Shown here piece by piece: positions 1-4,723 of a stretch of DNA of 6,109 bases. A program made the position numbers and the translations under genes. Location of the stretch: assembly GCA_017447325.1 (NCBI GenBank), contig JAFSNU010000008.1:1-6109 (forward strand), read 5' to 3'. The notes under the pieces were generated by a model. It was not told the origin of the DNA. It saw only the letters and a list, made by a program, of their open reading frames with translations, and made no database searches. Source of the stretch: Synergistaceae bacterium (GTDB lineage Bacteria; Synergistota; Synergistia; Synergistales; Aminobacteriaceae). Every line of letters starts with the position of its first letter. The first letter of the stretch is position 1.

Positions 1-103
1 TGCCTTCCCATACGGAGCCGACATTGAGCCACGTCGATTTGTCACTGCCGTCTTTGCCGGTATATGACCCTGATCGCACTGCTAAATCGTAAAGCTTTTT
101 CAT
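1..103 (-). CDS. Small plasmid/phage-type hypothetical protein, N-terminal 34 residues only
   Basis: The gene starts at the ATG complementary to 101-103 and runs off the left edge. The visible protein begins MKKLYDLAVRSGSYTGKDG and continues with a Trp/Gly-rich stretch (TWLNVGSVWEG). A strong SD (AAAGGAGGG) lies 12 bases upstream and supports this start. The pattern MKKLYDLAV-x-x-G-x-Y-x-x-(K/R)-(D/N)-G resembles, from memory, short conserved proteins of plasmids and phages with no assigned function; I cannot name the family. The gene points away from the tnpB element and has its own promoter (see 160-190). The start is secure; the function is unknown. Confidence 0.7.
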   Translation of the reverse strand, partial: MKKLYDLAVRSGSYTGKDGSDKSTWLNVGSVWEG

Positions 104-159
104 TATAAGTGAATACCCTCCTTTCAATCTCTCCGTGTCCAGAATGACTAGTTTTACGG

Positions 160-190
160 ATTTTAAAGTGAACTTTTACGGCGCTGTCAA
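160..190 (-). promoter_or_regulatory. Sigma70-type promoter for the gene at 1-103
   Basis: On the minus strand a perfect -35 TTGACA (190-185) is followed by TAAAAT (165-160), five of six matches to the -10 consensus. The 19-base spacer is slightly long. This predicts a leader of about 50 bases ending in the SD of the gene at 103. The palindrome cluster at 194-258 begins just upstream of the -35, where activators or repressors commonly bind. Confidence 0.5.
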
Positions 191-193
191 CTA

Positions 194-258
194 CTTATGA
201 GAAAATCTGAGCATCATATGATTTTAAACTTGCGCAAGTACTCTAATTTTCTCATTTA
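194..258. repeat. Nested palindrome cluster, candidate operator or structured DNA site
   Basis: Arms ATGAGAAAAT (197-206) and ATTTTCTCAT (246-255) form a perfect 10-bp inverted repeat, which extends to ACTTA with a small gap. Between them lie two further perfect palindromes: ATCATATGAT (213-222) and the 12-base ACTTGCGCAAGT (228-239). The cluster sits between the minus-strand promoter at 160-190 and the plus-strand promoter at 278-308. It could therefore be a shared operator; an origin-like or recombination site is also possible. Confidence 0.55.
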
Positions 259-277
259 AGTTATATATATCGCAAAG

Positions 278-325
278 TTTAAACATAAAAATTTAATTCT
301 GGTACAATAATAAATATTTGGGAGG
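278..325 (+). promoter_or_regulatory. Orphan promoter and SD at the left flank of the tnpB element
   Basis: TACAAT (303-308) is a good -10, with a weak -35 such as TTAAAC (279-284) 18 bases upstream. GGGAGG (320-325) is a strong SD shortly downstream, but no ATG follows at usable spacing. The only following start would be TTG at 327, one base after the SD. The tnpB element begins about five bases later, so the gene served by these signals may have been displaced or lost by the insertion. Confidence 0.4.
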
Positions 326-339
326 CTTGGTAACAGTTA

Positions 340-355
340 ATAAAAAGTTATAAAA
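340..355 (+). repeat. Left inverted repeat of the tnpB element
   Basis: ATAAAAAGTTATAAAA is a perfect 16-bp inverted match to 1730-1745. Outward of it GTAACAG (330-336) also matches the right end with one mismatch, after a four-base length difference. Confidence 0.7.
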
Positions 356-371
356 TATTATAAAAACATTA

Positions 372-400
372 TTGTTTATATAACTTGCCCCCTGTATAAT
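372..400 (+). promoter_or_regulatory. tnpB promoter inside the element's left end
   Basis: TTGTTT (372-377), a 17-base spacer and a consensus TATAAT (395-400) form a good promoter. Transcription would begin near 407, just upstream of the SD. It overlaps the right arm of the left-end hairpin (379-386), so folding or transposase binding could compete with expression. Confidence 0.6.
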
Positions 401-422
401 AATTATGAAAGGAGGCAAGGCC

Positions 423-1601
423 ATGATAAAGACAATACGTGTAATGATAATTCCTAATAACAAACAAGGAACTCGTTTATTCCAGTTTGCGGGAACAGCG
501 CGTTTTGCTTATAACTGGGCGTTAGAGGAAGAAAAGAAAAATTACGAAGCTGGCGGTAAATTTCTTTCAGATAATGAGCTTCGTAAACGTTTCACGCAGT
601 TTAAGCAAGAGCCTAAAAATCTTTGGCTTTATACGATAAGCAACAACGTTTGCAAACAGGCTATTAAAGACGCTGTAAATGCTTATAAGAAATTCTTTGA
701 TAAGTTGGCGCAGTTCCCAAGATATAAAAGCCGCAGACGCAATAGGCCGAGTTTTTATGTCGATACTGAGAAAATTCAAGTTACTAAAACACATGTAAAA
801 CTTGAAAATATCGCGTTAAGTAAAAGACGAGCAAGACAGACGGCTAACTGGTTCAGACTTGCAGAGCCTGAAAGAATACCGTTGAACGTGAAATATTTTA
901 ATCCGCGCGTTTCTTTTGAGGGGTTGAACTGGTTTTTAACTTTAGGAATTGAAGTTGAAGATGTGCAGCCTAAAGAATTAACAAGCCAAGGCGTTGGAAT
1001 TGATTTAGGAGTTAAAGATTTAGCTGTGTGCAGCTCGGGGCATGTTTACAAAAATATTAACAAGAAAAGCCGAGTGAGACGGCTCAAGAAAAAATTGCGC
1101 AGGTTACAGCGCAAAATCTCACGAAAATATAATAAAAATAAGAAAGGAGAAAGTTATCAGAAAACACGTAATATTATAAAAAGCGAGAAGCAGCTTTTAA
1201 AAGTAAGTCATAGACTAATGAATATCAGGACTAATTACATTCATCAGGTCACAACGGAGATAATAAAGCGAGAGCCAAGCTTTATAGTTCTTGAAGACTT
1301 GAATGTAAGAGGCATGATGAAGAATAGACATCTGGCAAAGGCCGTTCAGGAGCAGAAACTTGCGGAGTTTTGCAGGATTATGCAGTATAAATGCGAATGG
1401 AGCGGCATAAGTTTTATTACAGCTGACAAATTTTATGCGTCAAGTAAAATATGCTCGTCATGCGGACATAAGAAAAACGATTTAAAGTTGTCCGACAGAG
1501 TATATAAATGCGAGCAATGCGGGACTGTGATAAATCGAGATTTTAACGCCAGTTTGAATTTATTTCATTATGGACTTGAAAAATTAGCATCAAATCAATA
1601 A
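423..1601 (+). CDS. tnpB: TnpB RNA-guided endonuclease (IS200/IS605 OrfB family)
   Basis: This 392-residue protein has the normal TnpB length and layout. The N-terminal half is the RNA- and DNA-binding wedge/REC part. A split RuvC domain follows with Asp194 in GVGIDLGVKD, Glu291 in IVLEDLN and Asp373 in NRDFNAS. A zinc ribbon CxxC-x15-CxxC (Cys344, 347, 363, 366) is inserted before the last acid. All three catalytic acids and four cysteines are present, so the enzyme looks active. TnpB proteins use an RNA from the element's right end to cleave DNA next to a short element-specific motif, which helps retain the element. I chose ATG 423 rather than ATG 405: AAAGGAGG (408-415) lies 7 bases before 423, and the predicted transcript starts near 407. 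No tnpA is linked. Confidence 0.93.
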   Translation: MIKTIRVMIIPNNKQGTRLFQFAGTARFAYNWALEEEKKNYEAGGKFLSDNELRKRFTQFKQEPKNLWLYTISNNVCKQAIKDAVNAYKKFFDKLAQFPRYKSRRRNRPSFYVDTEKIQVTKTHVKLENIALSKRRARQTANWFRLAEPERIPLNVKYFNPRVSFEGLNWFLTLGIEVEDVQPKELTSQGVGIDLGVKDLAVCSSGHVYKNINKKSRVRRLKKKLRRLQRKISRKYNKNKKGESYQKTRNIIKSEKQLLKVSHRLMNIRTNYIHQVTTEIIKREPSFIVLEDLNVRGMMKNRHLAKAVQEQKLAEFCRIMQYKCEWSGISFITADKFYASSKICSSCGHKKNDLKLSDRVYKCEQCGTVINRDFNASLNLFHYGLEKLASNQ

Positions 1602-1759
1602 ACAGGATTTAGCTAATATGTACCGATTCGTTAGTCGGGAATTTAAGCCTCCGGAGCATCATACCAAACGCGAGTAGCAGAGTATCGCAAAAGCGGATGC
1701 GATGAACGAGGAATGAAACATAAAGGTTGTTTTATAACTTTTTATAAGTTTTCTGTAAC
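1602..1759 (+). ncRNA. Putative TnpB guide RNA (omega/reRNA) scaffold at the element's right end
   Basis: In the TnpB family the guide RNA comes from the 3' end of tnpB plus the right end, with the guide read from flanking DNA. This non-coding stretch is more structured and GC-richer than its surroundings. It contains a hairpin CCGATT-CGTT-AGTCGG (1623-1638, one G-U pair), a perfect palindrome CTCCGGAG (1649-1656), and a stem ATCGC (1684-1688) with GCGAT (1699-1703). If the element ends at 1759, the guide would begin at 1760 (GGATGTAATAAGC...). The 5' limit, which probably lies inside the tnpB coding end, cannot be set. The assignment is by family, not by a match to a known RNA. Confidence 0.5.
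1730..1745 (+). repeat. Right inverted repeat of the tnpB element
   Basis: TTTTATAACTTTTTAT is the exact reverse complement of 340-355. It also folds locally (AACTT 1737-1741 with AAGTT 1746-1750). CTGTAAC (1753-1759) extends the similarity to the left end. Confidence 0.7.
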
Positions 1760-1791
1760 GGATGTAATAAGCATATAATCAAGAAGTCCCG

Positions 1792-1847
1792 TCAAATTAA
1801 AATTTCTGACAAAAAACACTTTGCGCTCAAAAATAAAAATTCTGACA
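1792..1847 (+). repeat. Direct repeat of a 14-base motif, 36 bases apart
   Basis: TAAAATTTCTGACA (1798-1811) and TAAAAATTCTGACA (1834-1847) differ at one base. Both are preceded by TCAAA (1792 and 1827). The 36-base period keeps the reading frame, so the encoded text also repeats (LKFLT, then IKILT). This is either an in-frame tandem duplication at the start of the adjacent gene or a pair of protein-binding sites; each CTGACA also resembles a -35 element. Confidence 0.4.
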
Positions 1848-2114
1848 TCACAACAATGTTCATTGCTTATTAATGGCAAACTTCACAAAAAACATCGCAT
1901 TCAAAGCGGCTTATATCTTGCTCAGGAAGATAATGGACTTTATATTGCCTGCGATTACTCAATCCCCGAGCGTTGCTTACAGATATACGGGCTGTCAGGT
2001 GATTTTATATACTCTCAAGACAATGGCGAAGGATTTGTTGAAGAATTTAATAATCCTCTTGACGCTGTAGATTACTTGCTTGGTGTTTCTCTTGAGATAC
2101 TGCGGGGCGAATAA
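1821..2114 (+). pseudogene. Hypothetical protein lacking a proper start, probably 5'-truncated or decayed
   Basis: The frame encodes 97 residues from a TTG at 1821 and is open back to a stop at 1776-1778. It has no ATG or GTG anywhere and no SD before the TTG. The sequence looks like real protein: LINGKLHKKHRIQSGLYLAQ, a DNGLYIACDYS segment, then an acidic helix-like end FNNPLDAVDYLLGVSLEILRGE. I do not recognise the family. A homologue-like start would be at the ATA of 1833-1835 (xKIKILT), consistent with a lost ATG, or the first part may have been removed when the tnpB element inserted just upstream. After the TAA the same frame stays open to 2189 and encodes a very basic 25-residue tail (see findings). 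A strong terminator closes the region at 2200. Confidence 0.45.
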
Positions 2115-2199
2115 AAATATGGACGCTGGAAATTGCGTAAGAAGTTCAAACGAGTAATTAAAGCCGCCCGTAAATGGTGTGGGGTTCATTAATTAAATA

Positions 2200-2229
2200 A
2201 AAGGCCGATTATAAAATTCATCGGCCTTT
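2200..2229. terminator. Bidirectional Rho-independent terminator
   Basis: A perfect 10-bp stem, AAAGGCCGAT (2200-2209) and ATCGGCCTTT (2220-2229), encloses a 10-base loop. An A-rich run precedes it and a T-run follows, so it should work in both directions. It lies between the plus-strand frame ending at 2114 and the minus-strand gene ending at 2240, as expected for a shared terminator of convergent genes. Confidence 0.9.
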
Positions 2230-2239
2230 TTATAATTTA

Positions 2240-2587
2240 TTATTTTAATAATTTTACCCATGTTGCCCTATATTTCGACTTACTCTCGAGCACGCCAAAA
2301 TTTTGCATATGCTTTAACATTTTTAAAGCTGAAGCCCTTAAATAGCCGGTTGTCTGCAATACTTTCTCTAACTGAATATCGCCCTCTTTCACTCCATTGC
2401 CAAGTTCATTTTTTATGGCCTCAAGTAAACGCTGATGATCTATCGGCATTATTCCGGCCTGATACGCTTTCAGAATTGGCGATCGTGCGCTGTACTTCCC
2501 CTGATATTTTATTTCATTAGTTTCTTCTGAAATATTTTCAGGCTTTTCCTCTAAAGCTCCTTGAATATTCTCTCTTAATTTCGGCAT
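2240..2587 (-). CDS. Small winged-helix DNA-binding protein, likely partition partner of ParA
   Basis: The protein has 115 residues. Residues 1-35 are polar, Glu/Lys-rich and probably disordered. Residues 50-115 read as a compact winged helix: a first helix (HQRLLEAIKNELG), then helix-turn-helix IQLEKVLQTTGYLRASALKMLKHMQ (71-95), then a wing GVLESKSKYRATWVKLL. ATG 2587 has GAGGT seven bases upstream. The gene is the last of the parA pair, 92 bases downstream of parA on the same strand, with its own promoter at 2632-2643 and the terminator at 2200-2229. Short ParA proteins usually pair with a small DNA-binding partner encoded just downstream that binds the centromere and represses the operon. 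This protein fits that role by position and size, but it is not a recognisable ParB, ParG or Omega. A plain transcriptional regulator is the alternative. Confidence 0.75.
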   Translation of the reverse strand: MPKLRENIQGALEEKPENISEETNEIKYQGKYSARSPILKAYQAGIMPIDHQRLLEAIKNELGNGVKEGDIQLEKVLQTTGYLRASALKMLKHMQNFGVLESKSKYRATWVKLLK

Positions 2588-2627
2588 TTATATTACCTCA
2601 TAATAAATTATATATTTCTTTATTTTG

Positions 2628-2643
2628 TAATATTATATCATGT
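2628..2643 (-). promoter_or_regulatory. Extended -10 promoter of the winged-helix gene, same 16-mer as upstream of parA
   Basis: On the minus strand ACATGATATAATATTA contains TGATATAAT, a TGn-extended consensus -10 (TATAAT at 2637-2632), about 45 bases before the ATG at 2587. An identical 16-mer occurs at 3380-3395 before parA. The -35 region is poor, as is common with extended -10 promoters. Confidence 0.6.
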
Positions 2644-2679
2644 GAATTTAAATAATATAATTATAAATTATATAATCTT

Positions 2680-3330
2680 TTATTTCCAGAGATTATGAAA
2701 ATTCCCTTTCAGCATTTCACGGTATGCGTGCCATATTTTTTTATATAATTCAATAAATTGGCTGCGCTGATTTTTTCGCATATATTTGTCCCAGCAGTCG
2801 CCCGAAGCTATATTTTTTAATAAAATATTACTTCGCGGCAGTCTTCCAGCGACTGAATATTTATGTTCATCAAGTACAGCCTCGACCTCAGCAGCAAGCT
2901 TGCTGCTGGTAATGCAGTTTTTTATAATAGCTGTCTGCTCTGCGCCTACTCCTGCGTCACGTATATATTCCCACACAGAGCGAAGATTTATTATGCTGTT
3001 ATAATCTCCAAGCACAGGCACAAGGACTATGTCCGCGAATTTTAACGCTTTTGTTATCGTCTCGTCTTTTGACGGATGCGTGTCAATGACATAAAAATTA
3101 AAATCCTCATCTGCAAAATCATCTTTTAATTCAGTTCGTACCTCAATTGAATTAAATAATGACTGAGATAATTTTAACGTTTCAGCTAAATTTTTCTGTT
3201 CGTCTAAATCTATTGCAAGCACTTTTAAATTATTTTGCGCTGCAATCTGTGACAAAATAAGGCTTATTGTCGATTTGCCAACTCCGCCTTTATAATTCCA
3301 TATCGTTACAGCTAATTTTTCTTTAGACAT
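2680..3330 (-). CDS. parA: ParA-family partition ATPase
   Basis: The 216-residue protein is a short ParA/MinD-superfamily ATPase with no N-terminal DNA-binding extension, like the ParF-type ATPases of plasmid class Ib systems. The deviant Walker A box is NYKGGVGKST (12-21), with signature Lys14 and P-loop Lys19. The switch I motif is AIDLDEQKN (39-47) and the Walker B strand is FYVIDTHP (79-86, Asp83). In known systems the ATP-bound dimer coats nucleoid DNA and moves plasmid-partner complexes apart. ATG 3330 has GAGGT seven bases upstream. The winged-helix gene follows at 2587, and a duplicated extended -10 promoter lies at 3380-3395. The GKS in place of the usual GKT is a conservative change. 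The ParA assignment is secure; a role in plasmid versus integrated-element maintenance is inference. Confidence 0.92.
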   Translation of the reverse strand: MSKEKLAVTIWNYKGGVGKSTISLILSQIAAQNNLKVLAIDLDEQKNLAETLKLSQSLFNSIEVRTELKDDFADEDFNFYVIDTHPSKDETITKALKFADIVLVPVLGDYNSIINLRSVWEYIRDAGVGAEQTAIIKNCITSSKLAAEVEAVLDEHKYSVAGRLPRSNILLKNIASGDCWDKYMRKNQRSQFIELYKKIWHAYREMLKGNFHNLWK

Positions 3331-3378
3331 TATATAACCTCATATTATGTATTAATTATTTATGTAATTCTAAATTTT

Positions 3379-3542
3379 ATAATATTATATCATGTAATAC
3401 AAAATTATTGTGATTATATATTGTAAATACTAATAAAATTTATAATAATAGTTTATTATGTAAAAATAAATAACGTAATTTAAAATAATATTATATTTTA
3501 TTATTTAGAATTTTTTATTCATTAAATTTAAATAATATTATT
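3379..3542. repeat. AT-rich region with three ATAATATTAT palindromes, candidate parS/operator
   Basis: The perfect 10-bp palindrome ATAATATTAT occurs at 3379-3388, 3485-3494 and 3532-3541. The last copy sits within the 12-bp palindrome AATAATATTATT (3531-3542) overlapping the end of the recombinase gene. The first copy overlaps the parA -10 promoter, where a repressing partition partner would bind. Bases 3331-3527 are otherwise almost pure A+T with no gene. A one-base variant (GTAATATTAT, 2627-2636) overlaps the promoter of the winged-helix gene. Confidence 0.4.
3380..3395 (-). promoter_or_regulatory. Extended -10 promoter of parA
   Basis: The minus strand reads ACATGATATAATATTA, with TG-A-TATAAT (TATAAT at 3389-3384) about 54 bases before the parA ATG. 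The 16-mer is identical to the one before the downstream winged-helix gene (2628-2643). It overlaps the palindrome ATAATATTAT, so binding there would block RNA polymerase. Confidence 0.6.
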
Positions 3543-4541
3543 AGCGGCATTATCTTCTACAGCGTCTTCACGAATAAAATATTCACGTAAAACCTGCGTT
3601 GATTTATGTCCCGTCTGATTCATTATCGAACGTTCAGACTTGCCCTGACGTATTGCCGTAGTTACAAAACCAGATCGCAGACTGTGAGCTGATAAATCGA
3701 GCGACAATCCTGCATTAACGGCGGTATTTTTTACGATTAGCCTGATACTTTGAGGTGTTAAACGATTAGGTGTAATATGGCCGTCTTTCAATAGACGTCT
3801 AAATAATGCACCGTTAAAAATATTGCCGACATAAAGCCAGCGTTTTAACAAGTGTGTAGGCGAAATATTTTCATCGTCGTTACTCGGAAAAATAGCTTTT
3901 ATCATGCCGTGTCCTTCCTGATCCGTCTTCGAGCGTACAATTTCTGCCAACAAAATTTCCTGACCGTTCTTAAACGTCCATTTAAGATTTTCGACGTTGA
4001 GAGCACACAGTTCAGAACGCCTGAACGCGCCAGCAAAACCCAGCGCGATAATCGCCCTGTCTCTGATGTGCTTAGGCGAACTGTCATCAGGAATTGAATT
4101 TAACAAGTATCGAACAATATCGGCAGTAGCGGCATCATGTTTTTTCTTTGCTGTTCCGTATTCCCGTTTACAGCCTTTCATAAATTTTTTAATTAATAAA
4201 CTCTCAGTCGGAGATATAAATCCATTCGCTTTATGAGCAGTTGATATAGCTGCTATCGTCTGCTCTATTGTCGAATATTTAAATCCATTATCTGCCATTT
4301 CAACAAGATACGCTGCTAAGATTTCAGGTGAAATGGGAAACGTATAATTAAAGCCTTTAAGCTCACACCAGTTAAAAAATCGTTTAAGACGTGATGAATA
4401 AGCACGTTTTGTCTCTGGTGCGACAGAAGCCTCAATAAGACGTCTAACTCTGTCAGTATATTCCGATAAATCAGGTGAAATAAGTTCACTGTTTTTTATA
4501 ATTACCGACGAACTTTCGTTTAATTTATCATCAAGCTTCAT
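3528..4541 (-). CDS. Tyrosine recombinase (phage-integrase/Cre-like family)
   Basis: This 337-residue protein has the two usual domains. The N-terminal SAM-like core-binding helices are at about 25-125 (APETKRAYSSRLKRF, then the ISPEILAAYLV and STIEQTIAAIS helices). The catalytic domain is at about 140-325. The active-site set is complete: Arg174 in GAFRRSEL, Lys205 in RSKTDQEG, His286 and Arg289 in SAHSLRSG, His312 in QTGHKS, and nucleophile Tyr321 in LREYF. Such enzymes cut and rejoin DNA through a 3'-phosphotyrosine, resolving plasmid dimers or integrating elements. The RSIMNQTGHKS...REYF pattern is typical of stand-alone Cre-like recombinases on plasmids. The start ATG has only a weak GAAGAA before it but overlaps the TGA of a 21-codon leader (ATGA), suggesting coupled translation. 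Inverted repeats upstream (4648-4723) are candidate binding sites. An integrase role cannot be excluded. Confidence 0.92.
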   Translation of the reverse strand: MKLDDKLNESSSVIIKNSELISPDLSEYTDRVRRLIEASVAPETKRAYSSRLKRFFNWCELKGFNYTFPISPEILAAYLVEMADNGFKYSTIEQTIAAISTAHKANGFISPTESLLIKKFMKGCKREYGTAKKKHDAATADIVRYLLNSIPDDSSPKHIRDRAIIALGFAGAFRRSELCALNVENLKWTFKNGQEILLAEIVRSKTDQEGHGMIKAIFPSNDDENISPTHLLKRWLYVGNIFNGALFRRLLKDGHITPNRLTPQSIRLIVKNTAVNAGLSLDLSAHSLRSGFVTTAIRQGKSERSIMNQTGHKSTQVLREYFIREDAVEDNAANNII

Positions 4542-4603
4542 TTTTCTTCACGGCCAGTTTTATCTTTCCATTTTTTCAGTTTATAAAAAACATTTCTCAC
4601 CAT
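4538..4603 (-). CDS. 21-codon basic leader ORF, translationally coupled to the recombinase
   Basis: Reading the minus strand from ATG 4603 gives MVRNVFYKLKKWKDKTGREE plus a final Lys, then TGA. The TGA overlaps the recombinase ATG as ATGA. GGAG (in TGGAGTAAATGGTG) stands three bases before the ATG and six before the following GTG, so GTG 4600 may be the real start. The peptide is very basic (Lys/Arg-rich) and has no signal sequence or known family. A promoter with an extended -10 lies 32 bases upstream. The overlap and SD favour real translation, with the recombinase (weak SD of its own) depending on reinitiation. A chance ORF is possible at this length. Confidence 0.45.
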   Translation of the reverse strand: MVRNVFYKLKKWKDKTGREEK

Positions 4604-4634
4604 TTACTCCATCATGTTAATGAATATTTTTTAT

Positions 4635-4643
4635 ATTATAACA
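4635..4643 (-). promoter_or_regulatory. Extended -10 promoter of the leader-recombinase unit
   Basis: On the minus strand TG-T-TATAAT (TATAAT at 4640-4635) is a TGn-extended consensus -10; the -35 position is weak (TTATTT). Transcription would begin near 4628, giving a leader of about 25 bases before ATG 4603. The 25-bp inverted repeat at 4648-4672 covers the spacer and -35 area, so a protein bound there would control this promoter. Confidence 0.5.
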
Positions 4644-4647
4644 AATG

Positions 4648-4672
4648 ATTTTAAGATAAATAATCTTAAAAT
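4648..4672. repeat. Perfect 10-5-10 inverted repeat, candidate operator or recombinase site
   Basis: ATTTTAAGAT (4648-4657) and ATCTTAAAAT (4663-4672) are exact inverted arms around AAATA. The repeat overlies the recombinase promoter. No T-run follows it in the minus direction, so a terminator is unlikely. It has the same arm and spacer lengths as the hairpin at 4699-4723, with centres 51 bases apart. Confidence 0.6.
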
Positions 4673-4690
4673 ATTAATTGATAAAATGAC

Positions 4691-4723
4691 AAAAAAATTA
4701 GCGATAAGGTAATCTTATCGCTA
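4691..4723 (-). terminator. Rho-independent terminator (minus strand) or second 10-5-10 inverted repeat
   Basis: TAGCGATAAG (4699-4708) and CTTATCGCTA (4714-4723) form a perfect 10-bp stem with a 5-base loop. On the minus strand the stem is followed by A and then seven Ts (complement of 4691-4697), the classic intrinsic terminator form. It would stop transcripts from the toxin-antitoxin operon about 250 bases after the toxin gene, before they enter the recombinase. CGATAA recurs at 4730-4735 and ACCTTAT (4739-4745) complements ATAAGGT (4704-4710), so alternative folds exist. Confidence 0.65.

Larger units (their letters stand above)
330..1759 (+). mobile_element. tnpB-only IS200/IS605-type element (ends approximate)
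   Basis: A single tnpB gene is flanked by related ends. Bases 340-355 (ATAAAAAGTTATAAAA) are the exact reverse complement of 1730-1745, and GTAACAG (330-336) is answered by CTGTAAC (1753-1759) with one mismatch. The left end also contains a hairpin, AAGTTATA (345-352) with TATAACTT (379-386). The right end contains several hairpins downstream of the stop codon. No tnpA (HUH Y1 transposase) is present, so movement would need a transposase supplied in trans. IS200/IS605 elements normally have subterminal hairpins rather than matching inverted ends, and they make no target duplication, so the exact junctions cannot be set from one copy. Confidence 0.75.

Noticed and set aside
405..407. ATG 405 as the tnpB start
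   Set aside because: The SD AAAGGAGG lies after it and the predicted transcript starts at about 407, so ATG 423 is favoured.
567..794. Minus-strand open frame of 75 codons inside tnpB
   Set aside because: It lies fully antisense to a clear, conserved coding region, has no SD, and does not read as a coherent protein.
1995..2189. Minus-strand open frame of 64 codons antisense to the 1821-2114 frame
   Set aside because: It has no SD and overlaps the plus-strand frame, which has the more protein-like sequence. It would start just inside the terminator region.
2260..3045. Plus-strand open frames within 2260-2520 and 2786-3045
   Set aside because: They are antisense shadows of the winged-helix and parA genes and show no domain features.
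3852..4236. Open frames on both strands inside the recombinase gene
   Set aside because: The recombinase frame carries all catalytic residues across this stretch; the others are shadows.
4699..4723. Reading the hairpin as a loxP or dif site
   Set aside because: Its geometry is 10-5-10, not 13-8-13 (lox) or 11-6-11 (dif), and the T-run on the minus strand fits a terminator. It is kept only as a possible recombinase-related site.
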